A stretch of DNA of 64,000 bases from Methylobacterium sp. 17Sr1-1 (GTDB taxonomy: Bacteria; Pseudomonadota; Alphaproteobacteria; Rhizobiales; Beijerinckiaceae): assembly GCF_003173775.1 (NCBI RefSeq), contig NZ_CP029552.1, positions 6,283,001 to 6,347,000 of the forward strand. The letters run 5' to 3'. A program made the translations under genes and the position numbers. Positions 8,091-15,821 of the stretch are shown here, piece after piece (within the stretch, counting starts at the first letter, position 1; each line of letters begins with the position of its first letter). Under the pieces are notes generated by a model, which saw nothing but the letters and a program-made list of their open reading frames with translations, had not been told where the DNA came from and did no database searches.

Positions 8091-8636
8091 TTAGGCCTCT
8101 TCGTCGAGCACGCCCTCGAGAGCGTAATGGCGCACGGTGCGGCGGTTGGCGATCAGCTCGTCGACCGTCGGCTCGCCCTTCAGCGCCCGGGCGATGGCGA
8201 GCTTCGTCGCCTCGTAATTGGTGCGGTAGAGATCCCGGCGGTCGAGGTTCGGATCCTCGGGGCAGCGCGGGTCGAGCCAGATCATGATGATCATGCACAG
8301 CTCGTCGAGCCCGTCGCGGGGCAGGATGCCCTCGATGATGCAATCGACGATGGCGTCGCCGGTCGCGGCCTGGACCACGCCGCCGAGCAGTTCGACGTAG
8401 TCGGCGGTGTGGATCGTCGCCTTGGTGGTCATCATCGTGGCCGGGCGCACCAGCTGGTTGATGTCGCGCACCACGAACATGCGGGTGTGGCCCTGGACCT
8501 GCCCCATCATCGAGGCGAAGGCCTGGCCGACCGGACCGCGCACCGAGCCGATCAGCACCTCCGGCATCGCGTCGGTGTACTGGCCCTCGGCGGCCAGCAC
8601 CGTGGCCTCGCCGGTGCGGAAGACGATCTCGCTCAT
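8091..8636 (-). CDS. Fae-family protein (formaldehyde-activating enzyme paralogue) lacking the catalytic His
   Basis: The ATG at 8636 (MSEIVFRTGEATV) has GAGG eight bases upstream and gives 181 residues, close to the 170 of Fae. Family features are strong: TGEATV, VLIGSVRGPVGQAF, DCIIEGILPRDGLDEL and the signature NYEATKLAIARAL. Fae condenses formaldehyde with tetrahydromethanopterin using a His near residue 17 (AHIDLIIG in the canonical enzyme). The aligned stretch here is AMPEVLIG, so that His is Met24. It is therefore probably not a normal Fae. Methylobacterium genomes carry such extra homologues beside the true fae. A pterin- or aldehyde-binding or sensing role is inference. It follows the collagen-like gene's promoter side by about 117 bp and is on the same strand. 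Confidence 0.85.
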   Translation of the reverse strand: MSEIVFRTGEATVLAAEGQYTDAMPEVLIGSVRGPVGQAFASMMGQVQGHTRMFVVRDINQLVRPATMMTTKATIHTADYVELLGGVVQAATGDAIVDCIIEGILPRDGLDELCMIIMIWLDPRCPEDPNLDRRDLYRTNYEATKLAIARALKGEPTVDELIANRRTVRHYALEGVLDEEA

Positions 8637-8794
8637 CTGCGATTCCTCGGTTCGAAGCAGGGGCTTTTCCCGGCGCGGGTCGACCACGGCGGCGGTCGTG
8701 CCGTCAACGGCGCCGGACCCATCGACCTGTCCGGAAATTGGTCTATAGGGCCGGTGGTTGGGCCTTTGCGCCCGCGAACAGCTGAAGCGGACGG

Positions 8795-9013
8795 ATGAGC
8801 GATCGCGACTGGACCCTGCGGGTGACGCCGACCGAGGCGGGCGTGCGGCTCGAACTCGACCTCGCCGACCTCGACGGCGCGCCGGTGACGGCGGCGATCG
8901 CCCTCGACCGGGCCGAGGCGCGCCGCTTCGCCCGGGCGATGCTCGCGGCGGCCGGCGACGCGGCGGAGCGCACCTTCCCGCACCCGCCCCTCGACGGCGA
9001 GGATCCTCAGTAG
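8795..9013 (+). CDS. Small conserved-type hypothetical protein
   Basis: A 72-residue frame (MSDRDWTLRVTPTEAG) whose ATG follows an AGCTGAAGCGGACGG leader. It has alternating hydrophobic/charged strands (LRVTPTEAGVRLELDL), then a helix (LDRAEARRFARAMLAAAGDA) and a Pro-rich tail. I do not recognise a family. Composition is like a real coding frame, and it is divergent from the Fae paralogue. Its stop overlaps the convergent lipoprotein gene by seven bases. Confidence 0.55.
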   Translation: MSDRDWTLRVTPTEAGVRLELDLADLDGAPVTAAIALDRAEARRFARAMLAAAGDAAERTFPHPPLDGEDPQ

Positions 9014-9432
9014 CGGCCCGGAAGGCGCGGCACCTTGGTGCCGGGCTTCTCGATCGGCTCGGCGCAGGAATAGACGAACTCGGTCTGGAGATCGGTGAAC
9101 ACTGTCTCGCCGACGATGGTGCAGGTCTCCCGCGCCGTCTCGCGCAGGTAGCTCGCCGCGGCCTCCGAGAAGCGGCGCCGCCGGGTCAGGGCCGGGTCCT
9201 TGCCCTCCAGGCCGCAGCCGGCGACCTCGCGTAAGGAGTTCGAGACGATCAGGACCTTGCGCTGCTGGCGCTGGTCGTAGACCTCGTAGGGGTCGTTGCA
9301 GCCGATCGTGACCACCTGCGGCTGAAGGCCGACATAGGTCTTCGAGATGTAGGAGAATTCGGTGCAGCCGGCCGCCGCCACGACGGCGCCCGCCACGGCG
9401 ACGAGGGCGAGCCTCCCTGGTCCTGTCCGCAT
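9007..9432 (-). CDS. Hypothetical outer/inner-membrane lipoprotein
   Basis: Starting at ATG 9432 (MRTGPGRLALVAVAGAVVAAAGC), the 141-residue product has a lipoprotein signal ending AAAGC, with acylation at Cys 23 or nearby. The mature part carries further cysteines (IGCND, AGCGL, ETCTI, YSCAE), enough for two disulfides, plus an Arg-rich patch RRRRFSEAAASYLRE. No family is recognised. The stop overlaps the end of the convergent small gene at 8795-9013 by seven bases. Confidence 0.7.
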   Translation of the reverse strand: MRTGPGRLALVAVAGAVVAAAGCTEFSYISKTYVGLQPQVVTIGCNDPYEVYDQRQQRKVLIVSNSLREVAGCGLEGKDPALTRRRRFSEAAASYLRETARETCTIVGETVFTDLQTEFVYSCAEPIEKPGTKVPRLPGRY

Positions 9433-9557
9433 CCCCGATCCTTCCCGCATCCTCAAGCCCAGCTTTGAGCCGGGCCGGCGGCGGCGGTCAAGCCCGGGTC
9501 AGGGGGTGGGGTCCGGGTCCTCCACCGGGTTCGTCCACGATCCCGATCGAGCCTCCA

Positions 9558-9730
9558 CCCTTTCCCGGACGACTGTAACGAAGTGGAAGGAGATCCGGGA
9601 TCCAGCATCAAGACTCGCCGCGAAGCGGCTCTGATTGTTGCGCCGCAGCAGACACAAAGACGCTTCGCGACTTCTTGCGCTGGATCCCGGATCTCCTTCC
9701 GCTGACGCTTCAGTCGTCCGGGAAAGGGGG
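9558..9730. repeat. 173-bp inverted-repeat element downstream of metH
   Basis: The left arm starts CCCTTTCCCGGACGACTG at 9558 and runs through GGAAGGAGATCCGGGATCCA to about 9606. The right arm mirrors it from 9679 (GCTGGATCCCGGATCTCC) to CAGTCGTCCGGGAAAGGG near 9728. The rest of the 9433-9818 gap holds no gene. Half of this element (CTTCCCGGACGACTGGAGCG) recurs at 61121-61140 inside the end of the RecD2-like gene. It lies 3' of metH, where it may act as the operon terminator. Confidence 0.8.
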
Positions 9731-9818
9731 CGAGGCGCACGAACGATCCCGGATACTCAGGAATGTGTCACCGTGAGGTCGCCATCCCGAGGACGGGCCG
9801 CCCCGGAAGCCAAGCCCC

Positions 9819-12800
9819 CTACTCCGCCGCCGCCCGATACCGCGCCGTGTCGTAGTTCAGCACCGGCCCGAGCCAGCGCTCGACCTCGGCCACGTCCATT
9901 CCCTTGCGGGCAGCGTAATCCTCGACCTGGTCGCGCTCCACCTTGGCGACGCCGAAGTAATGCGCGTCCGGGTGGGCGAGGTAGAGGCCCGAGACCGAGG
10001 AGCCCGGCCACATCGCGTAGGATTCGGTGAGCTTGACGCCGATGCGCGGCTCGGCCTGGAGCAGATCGAACAGCGTCGTCTTCTCGGTGTGGTCGGGCTG
10101 GGCCGGGTAGCCCGGGGCCGGGCGGATGCCGGCATAGGGCTCGGTGACCAGTTCGGCCGGGCTGTAGGCCTCGTCCGCCGCGTAGGCCCAGAACTCCCGC
10201 CGCACCCGCTCGTGCATCCGCTCGGCGAAGGCCTCGGCGATGCGGTCGGCGAGCGCCTTGACCAGGATCGACTTGTAATCGTCGTTCTGGCGCTCGAAGC
10301 GCTCGGCGATCCGCACCTCCTCCAGGCCCGCCGTGACGACGAAGCCGCCGACATAGTCCGGGAGCCCGGTCTCGGCCGGCGCCACGAAATCCGACAGGCA
10401 GGTATTCGGCCGCCCGTCTCGCTTCGAGAGCTGCTGGCGCAGGCCGTGGAAGGTGGCGAGCGCCTCGGTCCGGCTCTCGCCGGTGAACAGCCGGATGTCG
10501 TCGCCGACCGCGTTGGCCGGCCAGAAGCCGATCACCGCCTTCGGGTTGAACCAGCGCTCCTCGACGATCTGGCGCAGCATGGCTTGCGCGTCCTCGAACA
10601 GGGCGCGGGCGGCCGGCCCCTGCTCGGGGTCGTCGAGGATCGCCGGATAGCGGCCCTTGAACTCGTAGGTCTGCAGGAAGGGCGTCCAGTCGATGTAGGG
10701 GACGAGCTCCGCCACGTCGTAGCTGCGGAACACCCGCGTGCCGGTGAAGGTCGGCTTGACCGGCGTGTACGCCGACCAGTCGGCCTTGAAGGCGTTGGCG
10801 CGGGCACGAGCCAGCGGCAGGCGCTGCTTGTCGGCCTCCGAGCGGGCATGGGCCTCGGCGACGCGCTTGTACTCGGCCCGCACCGATTCGATCGTCTGCA
10901 CCTTGGTGTCGGGCGAGAGCAGGTTCGAGACCACGCCGACGGCGCGGCTCGCATCGGTCACGTAGACCGCCTGGCCCTTGGCGTAGGCCGGGTGGATCTT
11001 CACCGCGGTGTGGACCCGGCTCGTCGTCGCCCCGCCGATCAGCAGCGGCACGTCGAAGCCCTCGCGCTCCATCTCGGCCGCGACGTGGACCATCTCGTCC
11101 AGGGAGGGCGTGATCAGGCCCGACAGGCCGACGATGTCGACGTTCTCACGCCGCGCGGTATCCAGGATCTTGGCCGCCGGCACCATCACGCCGAGATCGA
11201 TGATCTCGTAGTTGTTGCAGGCGAGCACGACGCCGACGATGTTCTTGCCGATGTCATGGACGTCGCCCTTGACGGTCGCCATCAGCACCTTGCCGGCGGC
11301 CTGCCGCCCGCCGACACCCCCGTTGGCGGCTTTCTCCGCCTCCATGAACGGCATCAGGTAGGCCACCGCCTGCTTCATGACGCGGGCCGACTTCACCACC
11401 TGCGGCAGGAACATCTTTCCCGCGCCGAACAGGTCGCCGACCACGTTCATGCCGGCCATGAGCGGGCCCTCGATGACGTGGAGCGGCCGCTCGGCCTTCG
11501 CCCGTGCCTCCTCGGTATCGGCCTCGATGTACTCGGTGATGCCGTTGACCAGCGCGTGCTCCAGGCGCTTCTCGACCGGGGCCTCGCGCCAAGCGAGGTC
11601 GGCGCCCTTGGCCTGCGCCTGCCCGCCCTCCTTGAAGCGGGCGGCGGCGTCGAGCAGGCGCTCGGTCGCATCGGAACGGCGGTTGAGGACGACGTCCTCG
11701 CACAGCTCGCGCAACTCCGCCGGCAGCTCGTCGTAGACCGCGAGCTGGCCGGCATTCACGATGCCCATATCCATGCCGACCTTGATCGCGTGGTACAGGA
11801 ACACCGCGTGCATCGCCTCGCGCACCGGCTCGTTGCCGCGGAAGGCGAAGGACAGGTTCGAGATGCCGCCCGAGATATGGGCGTGGGGCAGGGTCTCGCG
11901 GATGATCCGCGCCGCCTCGATGAAGGCGACGCCGTAGCCGTCATGCTCCTCGATGCCGGTCGCCACCGCGAAGACGTTGGGATCGAAGATGATGTCCTCG
12001 GGCGGGAAACCGACCTTCTGGGTGAGGACCTCGTAGGCGCGGGTGCAGATCGCGACCTTGCGCTCCAGCGTGTCGGCCTGGCCCTGCTCGTCGAAGGCCA
12101 TCACCACCACGGCGGCGCCGTAGGCGCGGCAGATCTTGGCCTCGGCGATGAACTTCTCCTCCCCCTCCTTGAGGGAGATCGAGTTCACGATCGCCTTGCC
12201 CTGCACGCATTTGAGGCCGGCCTCGATGACCGGGAATTTCGACGAGTCGATCATCACCGGCACGCGGGCGATGTCGGGCTCGGCGGCGACGAGGTTGAGG
12301 AACTCGACCATCGCCTTCTGCGAATCGAGCAGGCCCTCGTCCATGTTGACGTCGATCACCTGGGCACCGGCCGCGACCTGGTCACGGGCCACGTCCAGGG
12401 CGGCGGCGTAGTCGCCGTTGGTGACGAGCTTGCGGAAGCGCGCCGAGCCGGTGACGTTGGTGCGCTCGCCGACATTCACGAACGGGATCTCGGGCGTCAG
12501 CGTGAACGGCTCCAGGCCCGACAGCCGCATCAGCGGCCTCACGGTCGGCACGCGGCGCGGCGCCTTGCCGGCCACCGCCCCGGCGATGGCGCGGATGTGG
12601 TCCGGCGTGGTGCCGCAGCAGCCGCCGACCATGTTGACGAGGCCGCTCTCGGCGAACTCGCCGACGAGCTTGGCCATCGCCTCCGGGCTCTCGTCGTAGA
12701 GGCCGAACTCGTTCGGCAGGCCGGCATTCGGATAGGCGCAGACCAGCGTGTCGCAGGTGCGCGACAGCTCGTCGATATGGGCGCGCATCTCGCGGGCGCC

Positions 12801-13568
12801 GAGCGCGCAGTTGAGCCCGAAGGTCAGCGGCTCGGCGTGGCGCAGCGAGTGCCAGAAGGCCGTCGGGGTCTGGCCCGACAGGGTGCGGCCGGACAGATCC
12901 GTGATGGTGCCCGAGATCATGATCGGCAGGCGGATGCCGGTCTCCTCGAAGACCTGCCACGACGCCGCCACCGCCGCCTTGGCGTTCAGCGTGTCGAAGA
13001 TCGTCTCGATCAGGATCAGCTCGGCGCCGCCGGCGATCAGGCCGCGCACCTGCTCGGCGTAGGCGTCGCAGACCTGATCGAAGGTGACGGCGCGGTAGCC
13101 CGGATTGTTGACGTCCGGCGAGATCGACAGGGTGCGGTTCGTCGGGCCGATCGCGCCGGCGACGAAGCGGCGGCGACCGTCCTGCTTCTCCGCCAGCAAC
13201 GCCGCTTCGCGAGCGAGGCGCGCGCCTTGCGCATTCAATTCGTGGATGATCGGCTCCATGCCGTAATCGGCCTGAGCGATCGTGGTACCCGAGAAGGTGT
13301 TCGTCTCGACGACGTCGGCGCCGGCGAGGAAGTAATCGAGGTGGATCTGCCGGATCGCGTCGGGCTGCGTCAGGATCAGGAGGTCGTTGTTGCCCTTCTG
13401 GTCATGGGCGTGATCGCGGAACCGATCGCTGCGGAAGTCGGCCTCGGTCAGGCCGAGGCGCTGGATCACCGTGCCCATCGCCCCGTCGAGGACGAGGATC
13501 TTCTCCGCCGCGCGCCGGCGCAGGGCGGTCAGGATTTCGGCACCGTCGGCGGGGCGGGGGTCGGTCAT
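9819..13568 (-). CDS. metH: Cobalamin-dependent methionine synthase MetH
   Basis: With ATG 13568 ([13 protein letters not shown]) the protein is 1249 residues, the full length of MetH. Modules in order: a homocysteine-binding barrel with Zn cysteines in GLNCALG (about C252) and GGCCGTT (about C316-C317); a methyl-tetrahydrofolate barrel ([20 protein letters not shown]); a cobalamin cap and Rossmann module with the base-off motif [10 protein letters not shown] (His near 767); and an activation domain ([31 protein letters not shown]) that uses SAM to rescue oxidised cobalamin. It makes methionine from homocysteine and 5-methyl-THF. It is last in the sahR-like/metF/metH operon, 100 bp after metF. 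Confidence 0.97.
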   Translation of the reverse strand: MTDPRPADGAEILTALRRRAAEKILVLDGAMGTVIQRLGLTEADFRSDRFRDHAHDQKGNNDLLILTQPDAIRQIHLDYFLAGADVVETNTFSGTTIAQADYGMEPIIHELNAQGARLAREAALLAEKQDGRRRFVAGAIGPTNRTLSISPDVNNPGYRAVTFDQVCDAYAEQVRGLIAGGAELILIETIFDTLNAKAAVAASWQVFEETGIRLPIMISGTITDLSGRTLSGQTPTAFWHSLRHAEPLTFGLNCALGAREMRAHIDELSRTCDTLVCAYPNAGLPNEFGLYDESPEAMAKLVGEFAESGLVNMVGGCCGTTPDHIRAIAGAVAGKAPRRVPTVRPLMRLSGLEPFTLTPEIPFVNVGERTNVTGSARFRKLVTNGDYAAALDVARDQVAAGAQVIDVNMDEGLLDSQKAMVEFLNLVAAEPDIARVPVMIDSSKFPVIEAGLKCVQGKAIVNSISLKEGEEKFIAEAKICRAYGAAVVVMAFDEQGQADTLERKVAICTRAYEVLTQKVGFPPEDIIFDPNVFAVATGIEEHDGYGVAFIEAARIIRETLPHAHISGGISNLSFAFRGNEPVREAMHAVFLYHAIKVGMDMGIVNAGQLAVYDELPAELRELCEDVVLNRRSDATERLLDAAARFKEGGQAQAKGADLAWREAPVEKRLEHALVNGITEYIEADTEEARAKAERPLHVIEGPLMAGMNVVGDLFGAGKMFLPQVVKSARVMKQAVAYLMPFMEAEKAANGGVGGRQAAGKVLMATVKGDVHDIGKNIVGVVLACNNYEIIDLGVMVPAAKILDTARRENVDIVGLSGLITPSLDEMVHVAAEMEREGFDVPLLIGGATTSRVHTAVKIHPAYAKGQAVYVTDASRAVGVVSNLLSPDTKVQTIESVRAEYKRVAEAHARSEADKQRLPLARARANAFKADWSAYTPVKPTFTGTRVFRSYDVAELVPYIDWTPFLQTYEFKGRYPAILDDPEQGPAARALFEDAQAMLRQIVEERWFNPKAVIGFWPANAVGDDIRLFTGESRTEALATFHGLRQQLSKRDGRPNTCLSDFVAPAETGLPDYVGGFVVTAGLEEVRIAERFERQNDDYKSILVKALADRIAEAFAERMHERVRREFWAYAADEAYSPAELVTEPYAGIRPAPGYPAQPDHTEKTTLFDLLQAEPRIGVKLTESYAMWPGSSVSGLYLAHPDAHYFGVAKVERDQVEDYAARKGMDVAEVERWLGPVLNYDTARYRAAAE

Positions 13569-13668
13569 CGGGGTGGGGTTCCAGCGAATGTCGGGCAGTG
13601 CGGTCGAGACAGAATCAAGCCGGGCCGCGTGATGCGGCCCGGGAAACTTTCGGTGGCGAGGTAGTGGG

Positions 13669-14582
13669 TCAGGCCGCCGCCTTCTCCGCCGCCGCCGGCG
13701 CCGCACGCAAGCCCAGCAGGTGGCAGATCGCGTAGACGAGGTCGGCCCGGTTCATGGTGTAGAAGTGGAAATCGGTGACGCCTCGGTCAACGAGGTCCAG
13801 CACCTGCTCGGCGGCCACCGCCGCGGCCACCAGCTTGCGGGTGGCGACGTCGTCCTCCAGCCCCTCGAAGCGGGCGGCGAGCCAGTCCGGCACCGAGGCG
13901 CCGGTCCGGCGGGCAAAGTTGGCGGCCTGCTTGAAGTTCTGCACCGGCAGGATGCCGGGGATGATCGGGATGTCGATCCCCCGCGACTGCACCCGGTCGA
14001 GGTAGCGGAAGAACAGGTCGTTGTCGAAGAAGAACTGGGTGATGGCGCGGTCGGCGCCGCAATCGACCTTGGCCTTCAGGGCATCGAGGTCCTGGTCGAG
14101 GGAGCCGGCCTCGGGGTGGCGCTCGGGATAGGCCGAGACCGAGACCTCGAAGTCGCCGATGCGCTTGATGCCGGCGACGAGGTCGCAGGAGCGCTCGTAG
14201 CCGCCCGGATGCGCCGTGTAGGCGGTGCCGACGCCCTCCGCCGGGTCGCCGCGCAGGGCCACGATGTGGCGCACGCCGGCCTCGTGATAGGCCCGCACAA
14301 CGTCGTCGACCTCGCCCTTGGTCGCCGCCACGCAGGTGAGGTGGGCGGCGGGCTTCAGGTCGGTCTCGCGCACGAGGCGCGACACGGTGTTGTGGGTGCG
14401 CTCGCGGGTCGAGCCGCCGGCGCCGTAGGTCACCGAGACGAAGCTGGGGCCCAGCGGCGCCAGGCGCTCGATCGACGACCACAGGGTCGCCTCCATCTCC
14501 GGGGTCTTCGGGGGAAGAACTCGAACGAGACCCGGATCGGGCGGCGGCTCTCGCGGCTCGGGCGGAAGGCGGTGGGGTACAT
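13669..14582 (-). CDS. metF: Methylenetetrahydrofolate reductase MetF with apparent one-base frameshift near the N-terminus
   Basis: The open frame from ATG 14496 ([12 protein letters not shown]) encodes 275 residues of MetF, including [44 protein letters not shown] and [12 protein letters not shown]. The conserved N-terminus, with the catalytic Glu in FEFFPP, is missing from that frame. It lies just upstream in another frame: ATG 14582 reads [14 protein letters not shown], then [10 protein letters not shown], and the frames meet at a run of five G on the plus strand (14510-14514). One extra base there would restore FEFFPPKTPEM and a 304-residue MetF spanning 914 bases plus one. So it is either a sequencing error, a true frameshift inactivating the gene, or recoding. 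MetF makes the 5-methyl-THF used by MetH. It starts 34 bases after the sahR-like gene. Confidence 0.85.
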
Positions 14583-14616
14583 CGGCGGCCTCGGGCGAAA
14601 AGTCGGAAAGCGGATC

Positions 14617-15606
14617 TCAAGCGACGGCGCGGTCGGGCAGACCGGCGGCCGCCTCCGGATGATGGGCGAGCCAGAGCGTGACGGTGAGCTGGTGCTCCGC
14701 GGCCCCGGAGGGCGCGAGGTGGCGCAGCCGCACGTCGGTCAGCCCGGCCTCGGAGAGCCAGCCGGCGACCTGCTCGGGGGCGAAGCCGAGGCGGCGATGC
14801 GCCTCGTCCGCGCGGAGGAATTCGAGGCTGTGGGGCGCGAAATCGACCACCAGCAGGCGACCGCCCGGCGCGACGAGGCGCGCGGCCTCGCGCAGGGCCC
14901 GCGCCGGGTCGTCGAGGTAGTGCAGCACCTGGTGGATCAGCACGAGGTCGAAGCTCGCCCGGCCGAAGGGCGGCGCGTGGATGTCGCCCTGGCGCAGGTC
15001 GATCCGGGTCAGGCCCTGGCGCTCCAGGTTGGCGCGGGCCACCGACAGCATGGCATGGTTGGCATCCAGCCCCGTGGCCCGGGCGGCCCGGGGCGCGAGC
15101 AGGCCGAGCATCCGCCCGGTGCCGGTGCCGAGATCGACGAGGCTGCCGATGGGCCCTCCCCCGAGCACGTCGAGCACCGCCGCCTCGACGGTGGCCTCCG
15201 GCACGTGGAGCGAGCGCACCCGGTCCCATTGCGGCGCGAGCCGCGCGAAGAAGTTTTGGGCGGCCTCCGCCCGCTGCGTCCGCACCGCCTGGAGCCGGGC
15301 CCGGTCCTCGGAGAGCGGCGGCTCGCCGGCGTCGAGCGCCGCGACGAGGGGCGCCACCAGCCCCGCCGCGCCCTCGCGCAGGCGGAAGAACGCCCAGGCG
15401 CCCTCGCGGTGGCGCACCACCAGCCCGGCCTCGACCAGGAGCTTGAGGTGGCGCGAGATCCGCGGCTGCGACTGGCCGAGGATGTCGGTGAGATCGGAGA
15501 CCGACAATTCGCCCTCGCCGAGCAGCACCAGGATGCGCAGGCGCGTCTCCTCCGCCGCGGCGCGCAGCACGCCCAGAGCGTCGGCGAAGGGGACGGTGGC
15601 GGTCAT
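14617..15606 (-). CDS. ArsR-family regulator fused to a SAM-dependent methyltransferase domain (SahR-like)
   Basis: ATG 15606 (MTATVPFADALGVLRAA), with AGGAG nine bases upstream, gives 329 residues. Residues 8-100 are an ArsR winged helix: ETRLRILVLLGEGELSVSDLT, then the recognition helix GQSQPRISRHLKLLVEAGLV. Residues 145-290 are a class I methyltransferase with motif I VDLGTGTGRML (157-167) and LIHQVLHYLDDP. No Cys metal-site motif is seen in the HTH. It heads an operon with metF and metH and has a palindrome over its own promoter. SahR proteins are ArsR-family regulators that sense S-adenosylhomocysteine and control such genes. Assigning this protein to SahR is inference from context. The methyltransferase fold may be the SAM/SAH sensor. 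Confidence 0.85.
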   Translation of the reverse strand: MTATVPFADALGVLRAAAEETRLRILVLLGEGELSVSDLTDILGQSQPRISRHLKLLVEAGLVVRHREGAWAFFRLREGAAGLVAPLVAALDAGEPPLSEDRARLQAVRTQRAEAAQNFFARLAPQWDRVRSLHVPEATVEAAVLDVLGGGPIGSLVDLGTGTGRMLGLLAPRAARATGLDANHAMLSVARANLERQGLTRIDLRQGDIHAPPFGRASFDLVLIHQVLHYLDDPARALREAARLVAPGGRLLVVDFAPHSLEFLRADEAHRRLGFAPEQVAGWLSEAGLTDVRLRHLAPSGAAEHQLTVTLWLAHHPEAAAGLPDRAVA

Positions 15607-15635
15607 CTCGAGGGGCTCCTCGCCTCCGACTTCAA

Positions 15636-15675
15636 ACATAAAGATATCTTTATGTGAGGAATGGACGGCGCGCAA
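15636..15675 (-). promoter_or_regulatory. Promoter and palindromic operator of the sahR-like/metF/metH operon
   Basis: A perfect 20-bp palindrome, ACATAAAGATATCTTTATGT, occupies 15636-15655, thirty bases upstream of the start codon and strikingly AT-rich for this genome. On the minus strand TTGCGC (15675-15670), a 17-bp spacer and TAAAGA (15652-15647) form a plausible sigma-70 promoter whose -10 box lies inside the palindrome. Binding there would block polymerase, fitting autorepression. A start at ATG 15639 would lie within the palindrome, another reason to prefer 15606. Confidence 0.8.
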
Positions 15676-15821
15676 GCAGTGTTTCGGGGCGGCGCGTGAC
15701 CGCCACTTGAGCAACCCGCCCGGCGGGGATCGCGGGGTCAGACCGTTGACCGCCCCGGGGCCCCTCCGGTATGTTCCTGCTTCGTTCGGGCTGCCCGCCC
15801 GTCCAGGAGCGACCCGCTTCC

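Noticed and set aside
9960..13664. A 1234-codon frame opposite metH
   Set aside because: It is the antisense shadow of metH, with Arg/His/Val-rich composition and no recognisable domain; all MetH motifs are on the other strand.
13568..13706. An N-terminal extension of MetH with a run of ten arginines
   Set aside because: The Arg run is the out-of-frame reading of the Ala-rich end of metF; MetH homologues start near MTDPRPADG.
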